The notes under the pieces are model-generated. The model had not been told where the DNA came from. It ran no database searches and saw nothing but the letters and a program-made list of their open reading frames with translations. Below are positions 1-6,333 of a stretch of 12,396 bases of DNA, piece after piece. Every line of letters begins with the position of its first letter. The stretch's first letter is position 1. Origin of the DNA: Actinomycetota bacterium (GTDB lineage: Bacteria; Actinomycetota; Thermoleophilia; Solirubrobacterales; Solirubrobacteraceae); contig VAYD01000155.1 of assembly GCA_005883905.1 (NCBI GenBank), positions 1-12,396 on the forward strand. Direction: 5' to 3'. The translations under genes were made by a program, and so were the position numbers.

Positions 1-1021
1 CGGCCGCCAGCAGGCCCACGAGCGGAGCGCCGAGGCCAACGCCCGCGTCGAACCACGCGAAGAACAGCCCGGCGGCCGCGCCATGGCGCGCCTCCGGCAC
101 GCCGCGCAGCGCGAGCAGCCCGAGCGCCGGCACGGCCAGCGCCTGCCCCGCCGCGAGCACGATCACGCCCGCCACCACCACCGCCGACAGGCGCGCGTTG
201 CCCGCGGTCGCGAGCCCGATCGCGGCGACCGGCGCCGCGACCCACAGCGTCCGCGCCGCGCCGAAGCGATCCGGGATCCCGCCGCCGGCGGTCCGCATCA
301 CGATCACCGTCGCGGCGAACAACGGGATGAACGCCCATGCCGCCCCGATCCCGTGGGCCTCCGCCGCGCGCGTGCCGAACGACAGCAGCGCGACGTACCC
401 GATGTTCACCAGCAGCAGCCCGAGCCCCGGCCGCAGCGTCAACCCGACGAGGTCGCGCGCGCCGACCTCCTCGGTGCTCCCCTCAGGCCGCGGCGGCGAG
501 CGCAGCGCGAGCGCCGGCAGCCCGCCCGCGATCGGCAGCACGGTCGCCGCGGCGAAGACCGCCGTCGGCTGGTTCCCGAGCGCGTCGGTCAGCAGCGGCC
601 CGAGCGTCAGGCCGCCGTAGTTCGCAAGCCCGATGTGCCCGAGCGCGCGCCCGCGCCGCCCTTCGCCCGCCAGGCGCAGGAGCCACAGCACGGCGGCGCT
701 CATCATCACGCCCTCCCCCGCGCCGGCGCCGAGCCGCGACGCCACGAGCAGCCACGTCGGATGGCCGAACACCAGCGGCGCCGCGGCGAGCGCCATCGCG
801 AGTGTCCCGCTCAGCACCACGACGCGGGGCCCTAACGTGTCGCCCAGGCGCCCGCCGAGCGGCCGGGCGAGCACGGCGGTCAGCGCCGGGGCGCCGACCG
901 CGAGCCCGAGCATCGCCGGGCCCAGCGCCAGATGCGGCAGCAGCCGCAGCACGGCGCCGAGCGCGGCGTAGCAAGCAACGGCTCCGCCCAGGACGGCCGG
1001 GTACGGACCCCTGTGGGGCAT
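1..1021 (-). CDS. MFS transporter, C-terminus cut by window edge
   Basis: About 340 codons are visible in an open minus-strand frame that continues past base 1. It begins MPHRGPYPAVLGGAVACYAA and consists of alternating hydrophobic segments rich in Ala, Leu, Gly and Val. Two copies of the major facilitator loop motif can be seen: GGRLGDTLGPR at residues 56-66 between TM2 and TM3, and a second-half copy, GGGIPDRFGAARTL, at about residues 246-259. The family is usually near 400 residues, so perhaps 50 are missing at the C-terminus. ATG 1021 is the first in-frame start after a TGA at 1052-1054; its ribosome binding site is weak, so it may depend on translation of the small gene ending 30 nt upstream. 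The substrate cannot be told; drug or metabolite efflux is only a guess from the family. All other frames here are antisense or shifted shadows of this gene. Confidence 0.85.
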   Translation of the reverse strand, partial: MPHRGPYPAVLGGAVACYAALGAVLRLLPHLALGPAMLGLAVGAPALTAVLARPLGGRLGDTLGPRVVVLSGTLAMALAAAPLVFGHPTWLLVASRLGAGAGEGVMMSAAVLWLLRLAGEGRRGRALGHIGLANYGGLTLGPLLTDALGNQPTAVFAAATVLPIAGGLPALALRSPPRPEGSTEEVGARDLVGLTLRPGLGLLLVNIGYVALLSFGTRAAEAHGIGAAWAFIPLFAATVIVMRTAGGGIPDRFGAARTLWVAAPVAAIGLATAGNARLSAVVVAGVIVLAAGQALAVPALGLLALRGVPEARHGAAAGLFFAWFDAGVGLGAPLVGLLAA

Positions 1022-1051
1022 CCATCCATGGTGCCCATCCTGAGCTTCGGC

Positions 1052-1213
1052 TCACGGCGAAGTGTCCGCGTCCGCGAGCGCCCACCCCAGGCGCTCGACG
1101 AGCTGCTGCAGGTAGTGCTCGCTGTGGAGCTCTGACGGAATGACGCGTTCGACGAGCGTCGCGCCCTCGGGCACGCGGTCCAGCTCGCCGGTCTGGACGA
1201 TGATGGTCGGCAT
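1052..1213 (-). CDS. Small conserved-looking protein, 53 aa, upstream of MFS gene
   Basis: A 54-codon frame starts MPTIIVQTGELDRVPEGATL and ends LGWALADADTSP followed by TGA. Three things support it as a real gene. A Shine-Dalgarno sequence (GAGAGGA) lies 4 nt before the ATG. The third codon positions are almost all G or C. A good promoter lies upstream. The protein is acidic, has no signal peptide or membrane segment, and has a beta-strand-like start (PTIIVQ) followed by a likely amphipathic helix (SEHYLQQLVERLGWALAD). It shares its transcription unit and reading frame with the MFS gene, which begins 30 nt after its stop. I do not recognise a characterised family. It could be a partner or regulator of the transporter, or an unrelated cytoplasmic protein. 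Confidence 0.65.
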   Translation of the reverse strand: MPTIIVQTGELDRVPEGATLVERVIPSELHSEHYLQQLVERLGWALADADTSP

Positions 1214-1292
1214 GGTGTCCTCTCACGGACGAGGTGTTCAGGGACGAACGGCGGTACAGCGGCGGCGACAGACCGTTCGTGCCATGCCGAGC

Positions 1293-1322
1293 ATTCTACA
1301 CTGATTCGGTGGTAATTGTCTA
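1293..1322 (-). promoter_or_regulatory. Sigma70-like promoter for the small gene and MFS transporter
   Basis: On the minus strand TAGACA (1322-1317) and TAGAAT (1298-1293) are separated by 18 bp. Each is close to the TTGACA and TATAAT consensus, and they lie in an AT-richer patch of an otherwise very GC-rich sequence. Transcription would start near 1286, leaving a leader of about 70 nt before ATG 1213. The first three bases of the -35 box are the TAG stop codon of the upstream SDR gene, so the promoter begins immediately inside the end of that gene. The call is by eye. Confidence 0.5.
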
Positions 1323-2168
1323 GCCCTTCGGCTCCGGGAACTGCGTCTTCATCACGCGATCCCACATCCGATCGGTCATCAGCGACCGCTGCGCGATCAG
1401 CAGGTGGGCGCTCGGCGTCACCCGGTAGCGCGGCTTCGGGCGCTTCGCCGTGATCGCCTTCTCGATCGTCTTCGCCACCGTCTCGGGCCCGCCGCCGAGC
1501 TTGCCGAGCGGCCCGCTCTCGTAGACGCCCTCCGTCGCCTCCCCCACCGCCGCGTTGAACTCGCCGTAGGCGCCGCCGCCGCCGGGAACGGCCCCGACCG
1601 CCGCGTGCCCGAAGTCCGTCTTGATCAGCCCCGGCTGGATGATCACGACGTCGATCCCGAAGCCCTTGACCTCGAACCGCAGCGCGTCGCTGATCGCGTC
1701 CACCGCGTACTTGGTCGCGTGGTAGAAGCCGCCGCCCGGGAAGACGAAGTTCGCCCCCATCGAGCTGAGGTTCACGACCTTGCCCCAGTGCTGCTTGCGC
1801 ATCCCCGGAAGCACGAGCTGCGTCAGCCGCACGAGCCCGAACACGTTGGTCTCGAACTGCCGACGCACGTCAGCGATCGGCACGCTCTCGACCGCGCCCG
1901 ACTGCGAGTAGCCGGCGTTGTTGATCAGCACGCCGACCGCGCCGTGCTCGGCTTCGACGGCCGCGACAGCCGCGTCCATCGAGGCGTCGTCGGTGACGTC
2001 GAGCGCCAGCGTCGTGCAGCCCGCATCGCGAAGGTCCGCGATCCCCTCGGGACGACGCGCGGTCGCGTAGACCGTCCAGCCCTTGCCCGCCAGGTGCTGC
2101 GCGGTCGCGCGCCCGATCCCCGACGAGCACCCGGTGATCAGCACGGCCTTCGATGGAGTTGCGCTCAT
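1320..2168 (-). CDS. Short-chain dehydrogenase/reductase (classical SDR), 282 aa
   Basis: A complete classical SDR. The cofactor motif TGCSSGIG is at residues 12-19, Asp57 lies in LDVTD, NNAG is at 83-86, the structural Asn is N108, the catalytic Ser is S136 (NLSSMG), and YHATK gives Tyr149 and Lys153. Arg38-Arg39 after the second strand suggest NADP(H) rather than NAD(H). The protein is cytoplasmic, with the usual length plus a C-terminal extension common in the group of oxidoreductases that act on lipids, retinoid-like or other bulky substrates; the actual substrate cannot be read. Start ATG 2168 is preceded by GAGG about 14 nt upstream, which is weak. It diverges from the WS/DGAT gene by 26 bp, which may hint at a shared role in lipid metabolism (inference). 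No separate terminator is visible; the next promoter overlaps its stop. Confidence 0.9.
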   Translation of the reverse strand: MSATPSKAVLITGCSSGIGRATAQHLAGKGWTVYATARRPEGIADLRDAGCTTLALDVTDDASMDAAVAAVEAEHGAVGVLINNAGYSQSGAVESVPIADVRRQFETNVFGLVRLTQLVLPGMRKQHWGKVVNLSSMGANFVFPGGGFYHATKYAVDAISDALRFEVKGFGIDVVIIQPGLIKTDFGHAAVGAVPGGGGAYGEFNAAVGEATEGVYESGPLGKLGGGPETVAKTIEKAITAKRPKPRYRVTPSAHLLIAQRSLMTDRMWDRVMKTQFPEPKG

Positions 2169-2194
2169 GACGCCGGAAGTATCCTCGCTGGCGC
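2169..2194. promoter_or_regulatory. 26-bp divergent intergenic region, possible leaderless start for WS/DGAT
   Basis: Only 26 bp separate the SDR and WS/DGAT start codons, so any promoters must overlap the coding ends. On the plus strand TATCCT (2180-2185) fits the TANNNT pattern of a -10 box and ends 9 nt before ATG 2195. Together with the lack of a purine-rich ribosome binding site close to that ATG, this would suit a leaderless or nearly leaderless transcript, as is common in actinobacteria. A TTGCGC at 2159-2164 is only a poor -35 candidate with a short spacer. Low confidence. Confidence 0.25.
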
Positions 2195-3468
2195 ATGGCC
2201 CAGCAGCATCTCGACCGGCTGAGCGCCGTCGACGCCGCGTTCCTGCACCAGGAGGGCGACGCGACCCACATGCACATCGGCGCGATCGCGGAGTTCGCCG
2301 CTTCGGCGCCTCCGTACGACGACGTCCTCGAGCACATCCGCAGCCGGCTGCATCTCGTGCCGCGCTATCGCCAGAAGCTGGCCGTCCCGCCCGGCGGCCT
2401 CGGCCGCCAGCGGTGGGTCGACGACCCGCGCTTCAACCTCGAGTACCACGTGCGCCACACCGCGCTGCCGCGCCCCGGCGACGACGAGCGCCTGCTGCGC
2501 CTCGCCGGGCGGATCTTCTCGCAGCGCCTGGATCGCACGAAGCCGCTGTGGGAGCTGTGGATGGTCGAGGGGCTCGACGACGACCGGTGGGCGCTGATCT
2601 CCAAGACCCACCACGCGCTCGTCGACGGCGTCAGCGGCGTCGACCTGACGACGATGCTCTTCGATCTCGAACCGGACGCGCCGCGCCGGGAGCCGGACGA
2701 GGTCTGGGTCCCGCGCCCCGAGCCCAGCGGCGCGGAGCTCGCTGCCGCGTCGCTGGCGAGCGCGGCGCGACGGGCACTCGGCCTGCCGCTGCGCGCTGCC
2801 TCGCTCGCGTCGCGCGAGACGCTCGGCGGCTTGGCCGAGGTCGCGCGTGCGAGCATGACCGCCGCGCCCGACACACCCCTGAACGTCGCGATCTCGCCGC
2901 ACCGGCGCATCGCGATCGCACCGGCGAGCCTCGACGACTTCAAGTTCGTCAAGAACGCGTTCGGCGGCACGGTCAACGACGTCGTGCTCGCGGCCGTCAC
3001 CGGCGCGCTGCGTGACTGGCTGCACAGCCGCGGGCTGCGCACCGAGGGGCTGGAGATGAAGGCGTGCGTGCCGGTCTCGACCCGCGCGCCCGAGGACGAC
3101 GGCTCGCTCGGCAACCGCATCACGCAGCTGATCGCGCCGCTGCCAGGCGATGGCCGGCATCAAGGAGTCCAAGCAGGCGCTCGGCGCCGAGCTCATCGCG
3201 GGCGCGCAGGATTTCGCGCCGCCGACGATCCTCGCGCAGTCGTCGCGGATGAACTTCTCGACTCGCTTCTACAACCTGCTCGTCACGAACATCCCGGGCC
3301 CGCAGTTCCCGCTGTACCTGCTCGGCCGCGAGCTCGAGGCGATGTACCCCGTGGCGTTCCTCGCGGGCGACCGCGCGCTCGCGATCGCGATCATGTCCTA
3401 CAACGGGCGGATGAGCTTCGGGCTGATCGGCGACTTCGACGCGATGGCCGACATCGAGGGCCGCTTAA
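2195..3468 (+). pseudogene. Wax ester synthase/diacylglycerol acyltransferase (WS/DGAT), frameshifted
   Basis: Intact enzymes of this family esterify acyl-CoA to fatty alcohols or diacylglycerol, forming storage wax esters or triacylglycerol at the membrane. The N-terminal part reads well: LSAVDAAFL at 9-17, PLWELW at 117-122, the catalytic HHALVDG at 139-145 and the NDVV motif near 270. After GNRITQLIAPLP (ends about 3145) the frame is lost. The family resumes in another frame from 3144-3150 with AMAGIKESKQALGAE, then NFSTRFYNLLVTNIPGPQFP and MSYNGRMSFGLIGDFDAM. The usual linker of about 13 residues between PLP and AMAG is absent, so this looks like a deletion of 3n+2 bases (roughly 38 or 41), not a single-base slip. 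Homology fades after 3459. A TAA at 3466-3468 in the third frame, preceded by codons for Ala-Ala, is probably the original stop, implying a second deletion; read through, the frame ends at 3584. Real pseudogene or sequence error cannot be decided here. Confidence 0.8.
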
Positions 3469-3473
3469 CGGAG

Positions 3474-3506
3474 GCGAGGCGCCTGCCTATCGGGCAGACG
3501 CCTCGC
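3474..3506. terminator. Strong stem-loop after WS/DGAT, terminator-like
   Basis: GCGAGGCG-C-CTGCC (3474-3487) pairs with GGCAG-A-CGCCTCGC (3493-3506): 13 of 14 positions pair, with one C/A mismatch and a five-base loop, TATCG. It begins 5 nt after the TAA proposed as the original WS/DGAT stop, which is where a terminator would sit. There is no T-tract on the plus strand, so it would be a U-less actinobacterial terminator or an RNA-stabilising hairpin. Confidence 0.55.
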
Positions 3507-3726
3507 GGTAGTGACCCCCATCACTCTCTGAAAAGTCTGTGGCGGTTTTCGGCGCCTGACCCGACGCGCCGCAGTCGTGCATGAGATTGCGCACGTTTGC
3601 GCCGGCGAAGTTGTGCACCAGCGGCACGACCTTCGGATACATGAATCGGTGATCAGGCATTCCGTTGCTTAAGACGCCCGATTCGCCAAGAACCTTCGCG
3701 CTCCTGCCGTGACATGCTCCCGGGCA
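3507..3726. other. Intergenic region before the ADH-ALDH operon
   Basis: About 220 bp with noticeably less biased composition than the genes around it (for example TCTGAAAAGTCTGTGGCGG and TTGCTTAAGA). The shifted WS/DGAT frame could extend to 3584, but without recognisable homology. On the minus strand an open frame of 57 codons from ATG 3660 to a TAG at 3487-3489 exists; it lacks a properly spaced ribosome binding site, and its second half has loose third positions, so I do not call it. The promoter for the ADH operon must lie here, but no convincing -35/-10 pair is visible. Confidence 0.4.
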
Positions 3727-4755
3727 ATGCGAGCCGTCACCTTCCAGGCGCCGTACGAGGTCCGCGTCGAGGAGAAGCCGGAGCCCGAGCTGCTCGAGCC
3801 CGACGACGCGATCGTCCGCGTCGAGGCCACCGGCGTCTGCGGGTCCGACCTCCACATCTTCCACGGGCGCGTGCAGATCGAGCCGGGGTTCACCATCGGC
3901 CACGAATACGTCGGGACCGTCGAGGCGGCCGGCGACGCGGTCACGAGCGCCGGGGTCGGCGACCAGGTCCTCGGCTGCTTCCAGGTGGCGTGCGGCACCT
4001 GCTACTTCTGCCGCCACGGCAACTTCCACAAGTGCGACAGCTCGCGCACGTTCGGCCACGGCGCGACGCTCGGCTCGCTGCAGGGCACGCAGGCCGACAA
4101 GGCGCTCGTGCCCAAGGCGAACCTCACGCTGCGCCGCGTGCCCGAGGGCCTGAGCAAGGACGTCGCGCTCTTCGCCGGCGACGTCATGGGCACCGGCTAC
4201 CACGCCACGCAGCAGGTGCGCCCCGGCGACACGGCCGTGGTGCTCGGCCTCGGCCCGGTCGGCCTCTGCGCCGTGCAGGCCGCCCGCGTCGCGGGCGCGG
4301 CGCAGGTCGTCGCGATCGACACCGTCTCCGAGCGGCTCGAGATGGCGCGCCGCTTCGGCGCGCAGCCGGTGCACCTCACCGAGCAGTCGCCGCGCGACGA
4401 GATCAAGCGCCTGACCGGCGGCCGCGGCGCTGACGTTATCGTCGAAGCCGTCGGCAACCCGCAGGCGCTCGAGCTCGCGATCCGGCTGGCGAGCAAGTGC
4501 GGCGTCGTCGCGGTCATCGGGGTCTACGCCGAGCGCTGCGAGGTCCACATGGGCCTGCTCTGGATCAAGGCGCTGCGGATGGAGACCGGCCACGCGAACG
4601 TGATCGGGCACCTCGACAAGGTGCTCGCGCTGATGGCGTCCGGCGATCTCGACCCGGCGCCGCTCGTCACCCACCACATGAAGCTCGACGATGCCCCCGA
4701 GGCATATGGTCTGTACGACCGCCGAGAAGCCCTCAAGATCGTCCTGGAGCCCTAG
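3727..4755 (+). CDS. Zinc-dependent alcohol dehydrogenase (MDR family), 342 aa
   Basis: A medium-chain dehydrogenase of the zinc-binding group related to glutathione-independent formaldehyde dehydrogenase, threonine dehydrogenase and sorbitol dehydrogenase. Catalytic zinc ligands are visible as Cys38 (GVCGSDLH) and His59-Glu60 (GHEYVG), with Asp152 (FAGDVMGTGY) as a likely further ligand. The structural zinc site has four cysteines, 89, 92, 95 and 103. The Rossmann motif GLGPVG is at 174-179, and Asp198 at the end of the second strand points to NAD+ as cofactor. I chose ATG 3727 (MRAVTFQAPYEV) because the family begins there; ATG 3709 is in frame and would add six residues. Neither has a clear Shine-Dalgarno sequence. 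The ALDH start lies 3 nt after the stop, so the two genes should be co-transcribed and the ADH product aldehyde is a plausible ALDH substrate. The exact alcohol is unknown. The gene looks intact. Confidence 0.9.
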   Translation: MRAVTFQAPYEVRVEEKPEPELLEPDDAIVRVEATGVCGSDLHIFHGRVQIEPGFTIGHEYVGTVEAAGDAVTSAGVGDQVLGCFQVACGTCYFCRHGNFHKCDSSRTFGHGATLGSLQGTQADKALVPKANLTLRRVPEGLSKDVALFAGDVMGTGYHATQQVRPGDTAVVLGLGPVGLCAVQAARVAGAAQVVAIDTVSERLEMARRFGAQPVHLTEQSPRDEIKRLTGGRGADVIVEAVGNPQALELAIRLASKCGVVAVIGVYAERCEVHMGLLWIKALRMETGHANVIGHLDKVLALMASGDLDPAPLVTHHMKLDDAPEAYGLYDRREALKIVLEP

Positions 4756-4758
4756 ACC

Positions 4759-6186
4759 ATGAGCGCAACCGCACTTCCCGACCAGCTTTCCGATGCCGCC
4801 CGCAGCTTCGCGTCCGAGCCCAAGCAGCTCCTGATCGGCGGCGAGAAGGTCGACGCCGCCGACGGCGCGACGTTCGAGACGATCGACCCCGCCACCGCCA
4901 ACGTCATCACCACGGTCGCCCAGGCGGGGCCCGCTGACGTCGATCGCGCGGTGGCGGCCGCGCGCGCGGCATTCGAGGAGGGCTCGGACTGGCGCAAGAT
5001 GACGCCGGGCGACCGCGGCCGCGCGATGACCCGCCTGGCGACGCTCGTCGAGGAGCACGCCGACGAGCTCGCCGAGCTCGAGTCGCTGGACAACGGCAAG
5101 CCGCTGAAGTTCGCGCGCTACGTGGACGTCGCCTCCACGCTCTCGCACCTGCACTACTACGCGGGCTGGTGCACGAAGATCGAGGGCTACACGCTGCCGG
5201 TCTCGATCCCGAGCATGTTCGCCTACACGCGGCGCGAGCCGGTCGGCGTCGCGGGCCAGATCATCCCCTGGAACTTCCCGCTGCTGATGATGTCGTGGAA
5301 GATCGGCCCCGCCCTGGCCGCCGGCTGCACGATCGTCCTCAAGCCGGCCGAACAGACGCCGCTGACGGCGCTGCGCGTGGGCGAGCTGGCGCTCGAGGCC
5401 GGGATCCCGGCAGGTGTGTTCAACGTGATCACCGGGGACGGCGCGACCGGTGCGGCGCTGGTCGACCACCCGGGCGTCGACAAGATCGCGTTCACCGGCT
5501 CGACCGTCGTCGGGCGCCAGATCGGCGAGCGCGCCGACGCCGATCTCGAGGCCGCGATCAAGGGCTCCTACACCGGCATCTACTTCAACTCCGGCCAGTC
5601 CTGCAACGCCGCGTCGCGCCTGTTCGTTCAGAAGGACCAGTTCGACACGGTCATGAGCGCGCTGTCGGATGCCGCGAAGGCGACGAAGGTCGGCCCCGGT
5701 CTCGATCCCGAGACGTTCGTCGGGCCGCTCATCAGCGCCGAGCAGCACGACCGCGTCAGCGGCTACATCGACGCCGGCAAGGCCGAGGCCGAGCTGGTCG
5801 CCGGCGGCGCAACGGACCTCGGCAACGGCGGCTACTTCGTCGAGCCGACGCTCTTCAGCGCCACCGACGACGACGCGAAGATCGTCCGCGAGGAGATCTT
5901 CGGACCGGTGCTCGTCGCGCAGCCCTACGACGACATCGAGGAGGTCGCGCGGCGCGCGAACGACACCGAGTTCGGCCTCGCCGCCGGCGTCTGGACCCGC
6001 GACGTCTCGAACGCGCACAGGCTCGCCGCCCTCCTGCGCGCCGGCTCGGTCTACGTGAACACGTGGAGCGCCTCGGACCCGGCCGCGCCGTTCGGCGGTT
6101 TCAAGTCCTCGGGGATCGGCCGCGAGCACGGCCACGACGGACTCGACGCCTACCTCGAGTCGAAGTCGGTCTTCGTGGCGCTGTAG
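4759..6186 (+). CDS. Aldehyde dehydrogenase with internal deletion of the ELGGK segment, 475 aa
   Basis: An NAD(P)+-dependent aldehyde dehydrogenase of the ALDH superfamily, oxidising aldehydes to acids in the cytoplasm. Visible landmarks: IIPWNFP with the oxyanion Asn172, KPAEQTP with Lys195 and Glu198 for cofactor, FTGST at 245-249, the nucleophile Cys282 in FNSGQSCNAASR, and EEIFGPV in the C-terminal half. In typical members the nucleophile lies about 59 residues after the Phe of FTGST; here the distance is 37. The missing 22 residues contain the conserved ELGGKSPN segment with the general-base glutamate. The reading frame is preserved and the junction falls near 5530-5540, where RADADL joins sequence normally ending in DADL. 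As read, the enzyme is probably inactive or badly impaired; a sequence or assembly error is equally possible. It follows the ADH stop by 3 nt; a GGAG about 12 nt before the ATG lies inside the ADH end. Confidence 0.85.
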   Translation: MSATALPDQLSDAARSFASEPKQLLIGGEKVDAADGATFETIDPATANVITTVAQAGPADVDRAVAAARAAFEEGSDWRKMTPGDRGRAMTRLATLVEEHADELAELESLDNGKPLKFARYVDVASTLSHLHYYAGWCTKIEGYTLPVSIPSMFAYTRREPVGVAGQIIPWNFPLLMMSWKIGPALAAGCTIVLKPAEQTPLTALRVGELALEAGIPAGVFNVITGDGATGAALVDHPGVDKIAFTGSTVVGRQIGERADADLEAAIKGSYTGIYFNSGQSCNAASRLFVQKDQFDTVMSALSDAAKATKVGPGLDPETFVGPLISAEQHDRVSGYIDAGKAEAELVAGGATDLGNGGYFVEPTLFSATDDDAKIVREEIFGPVLVAQPYDDIEEVARRANDTEFGLAAGVWTRDVSNAHRLAALLRAGSVYVNTWSASDPAAPFGGFKSSGIGREHGHDGLDAYLESKSVFVAL

Positions 6187-6259
6187 CTCAAGTTCAGTTC
6201 GACCCGGCGATGGTCGAGGCGTTCTGCGCGGTGATGGGTCGCGTCGAGACGGGCGCGCT

Positions 6260-6274
6260 GGCCGCTTCGCGGCC
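6260..6274. terminator. Short GC stem-loop after ALDH, possible terminator
   Basis: GGCCGC-TTC-GCGGCC is a perfect six-base stem with a three-base loop, 74 bp after the ALDH stop and before the next gene. It has no T-tract, and such hairpins occur by chance in sequence this GC-rich, so it is only a weak terminator candidate. The remaining spacer (6187-6333) shows nothing else except an extended -10-like TGGTACCCT at 6279-6287. Confidence 0.25.
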
Positions 6275-6317
6275 GCGCTGGTACCCTCATCGGCCGGTTG
6301 CTGGGAGGCGCCTGTCC

Positions 6318-6325
6318 GGGAAGGA
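6318..6325 (+). promoter_or_regulatory. Ribosome binding site deciding a CTG start
   Basis: GGGAAGGA is the best Shine-Dalgarno sequence in the spacer and sits 8 nt before CTG 6334. No ATG or GTG occurs in this frame between the upstream stop (TGA 6232-6234) and the signal peptide. The only other usual start, TTG 6298, has no purine-rich sequence before it. Confidence 0.5.
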
Positions 6326-6333
6326 ACCCCGCG

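Noticed and set aside
925..960. Possible small gap between TM1 and TM2 of the MFS protein (LLPHLALGPAMLGL)
   Set aside because: The loop seems a few residues shorter than I expect, but loop length varies too much in this family to call a deletion.
83..1143. Several plus-strand open frames of 110-270 codons at the left end
   Set aside because: Their translations are Arg/Ala/Pro-rich and low in complexity; the minus-strand frame gives an MFS protein with both loop motifs.
3487..3660. 57-codon minus-strand frame in the spacer before the ADH gene (begins MPDHRFMYPKVV)
   Set aside because: No properly spaced ribosome binding site, mixed third positions in the second half, an end inside the WS/DGAT hairpin, and no recognised family. 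It could be a relic but is not supported as a gene.
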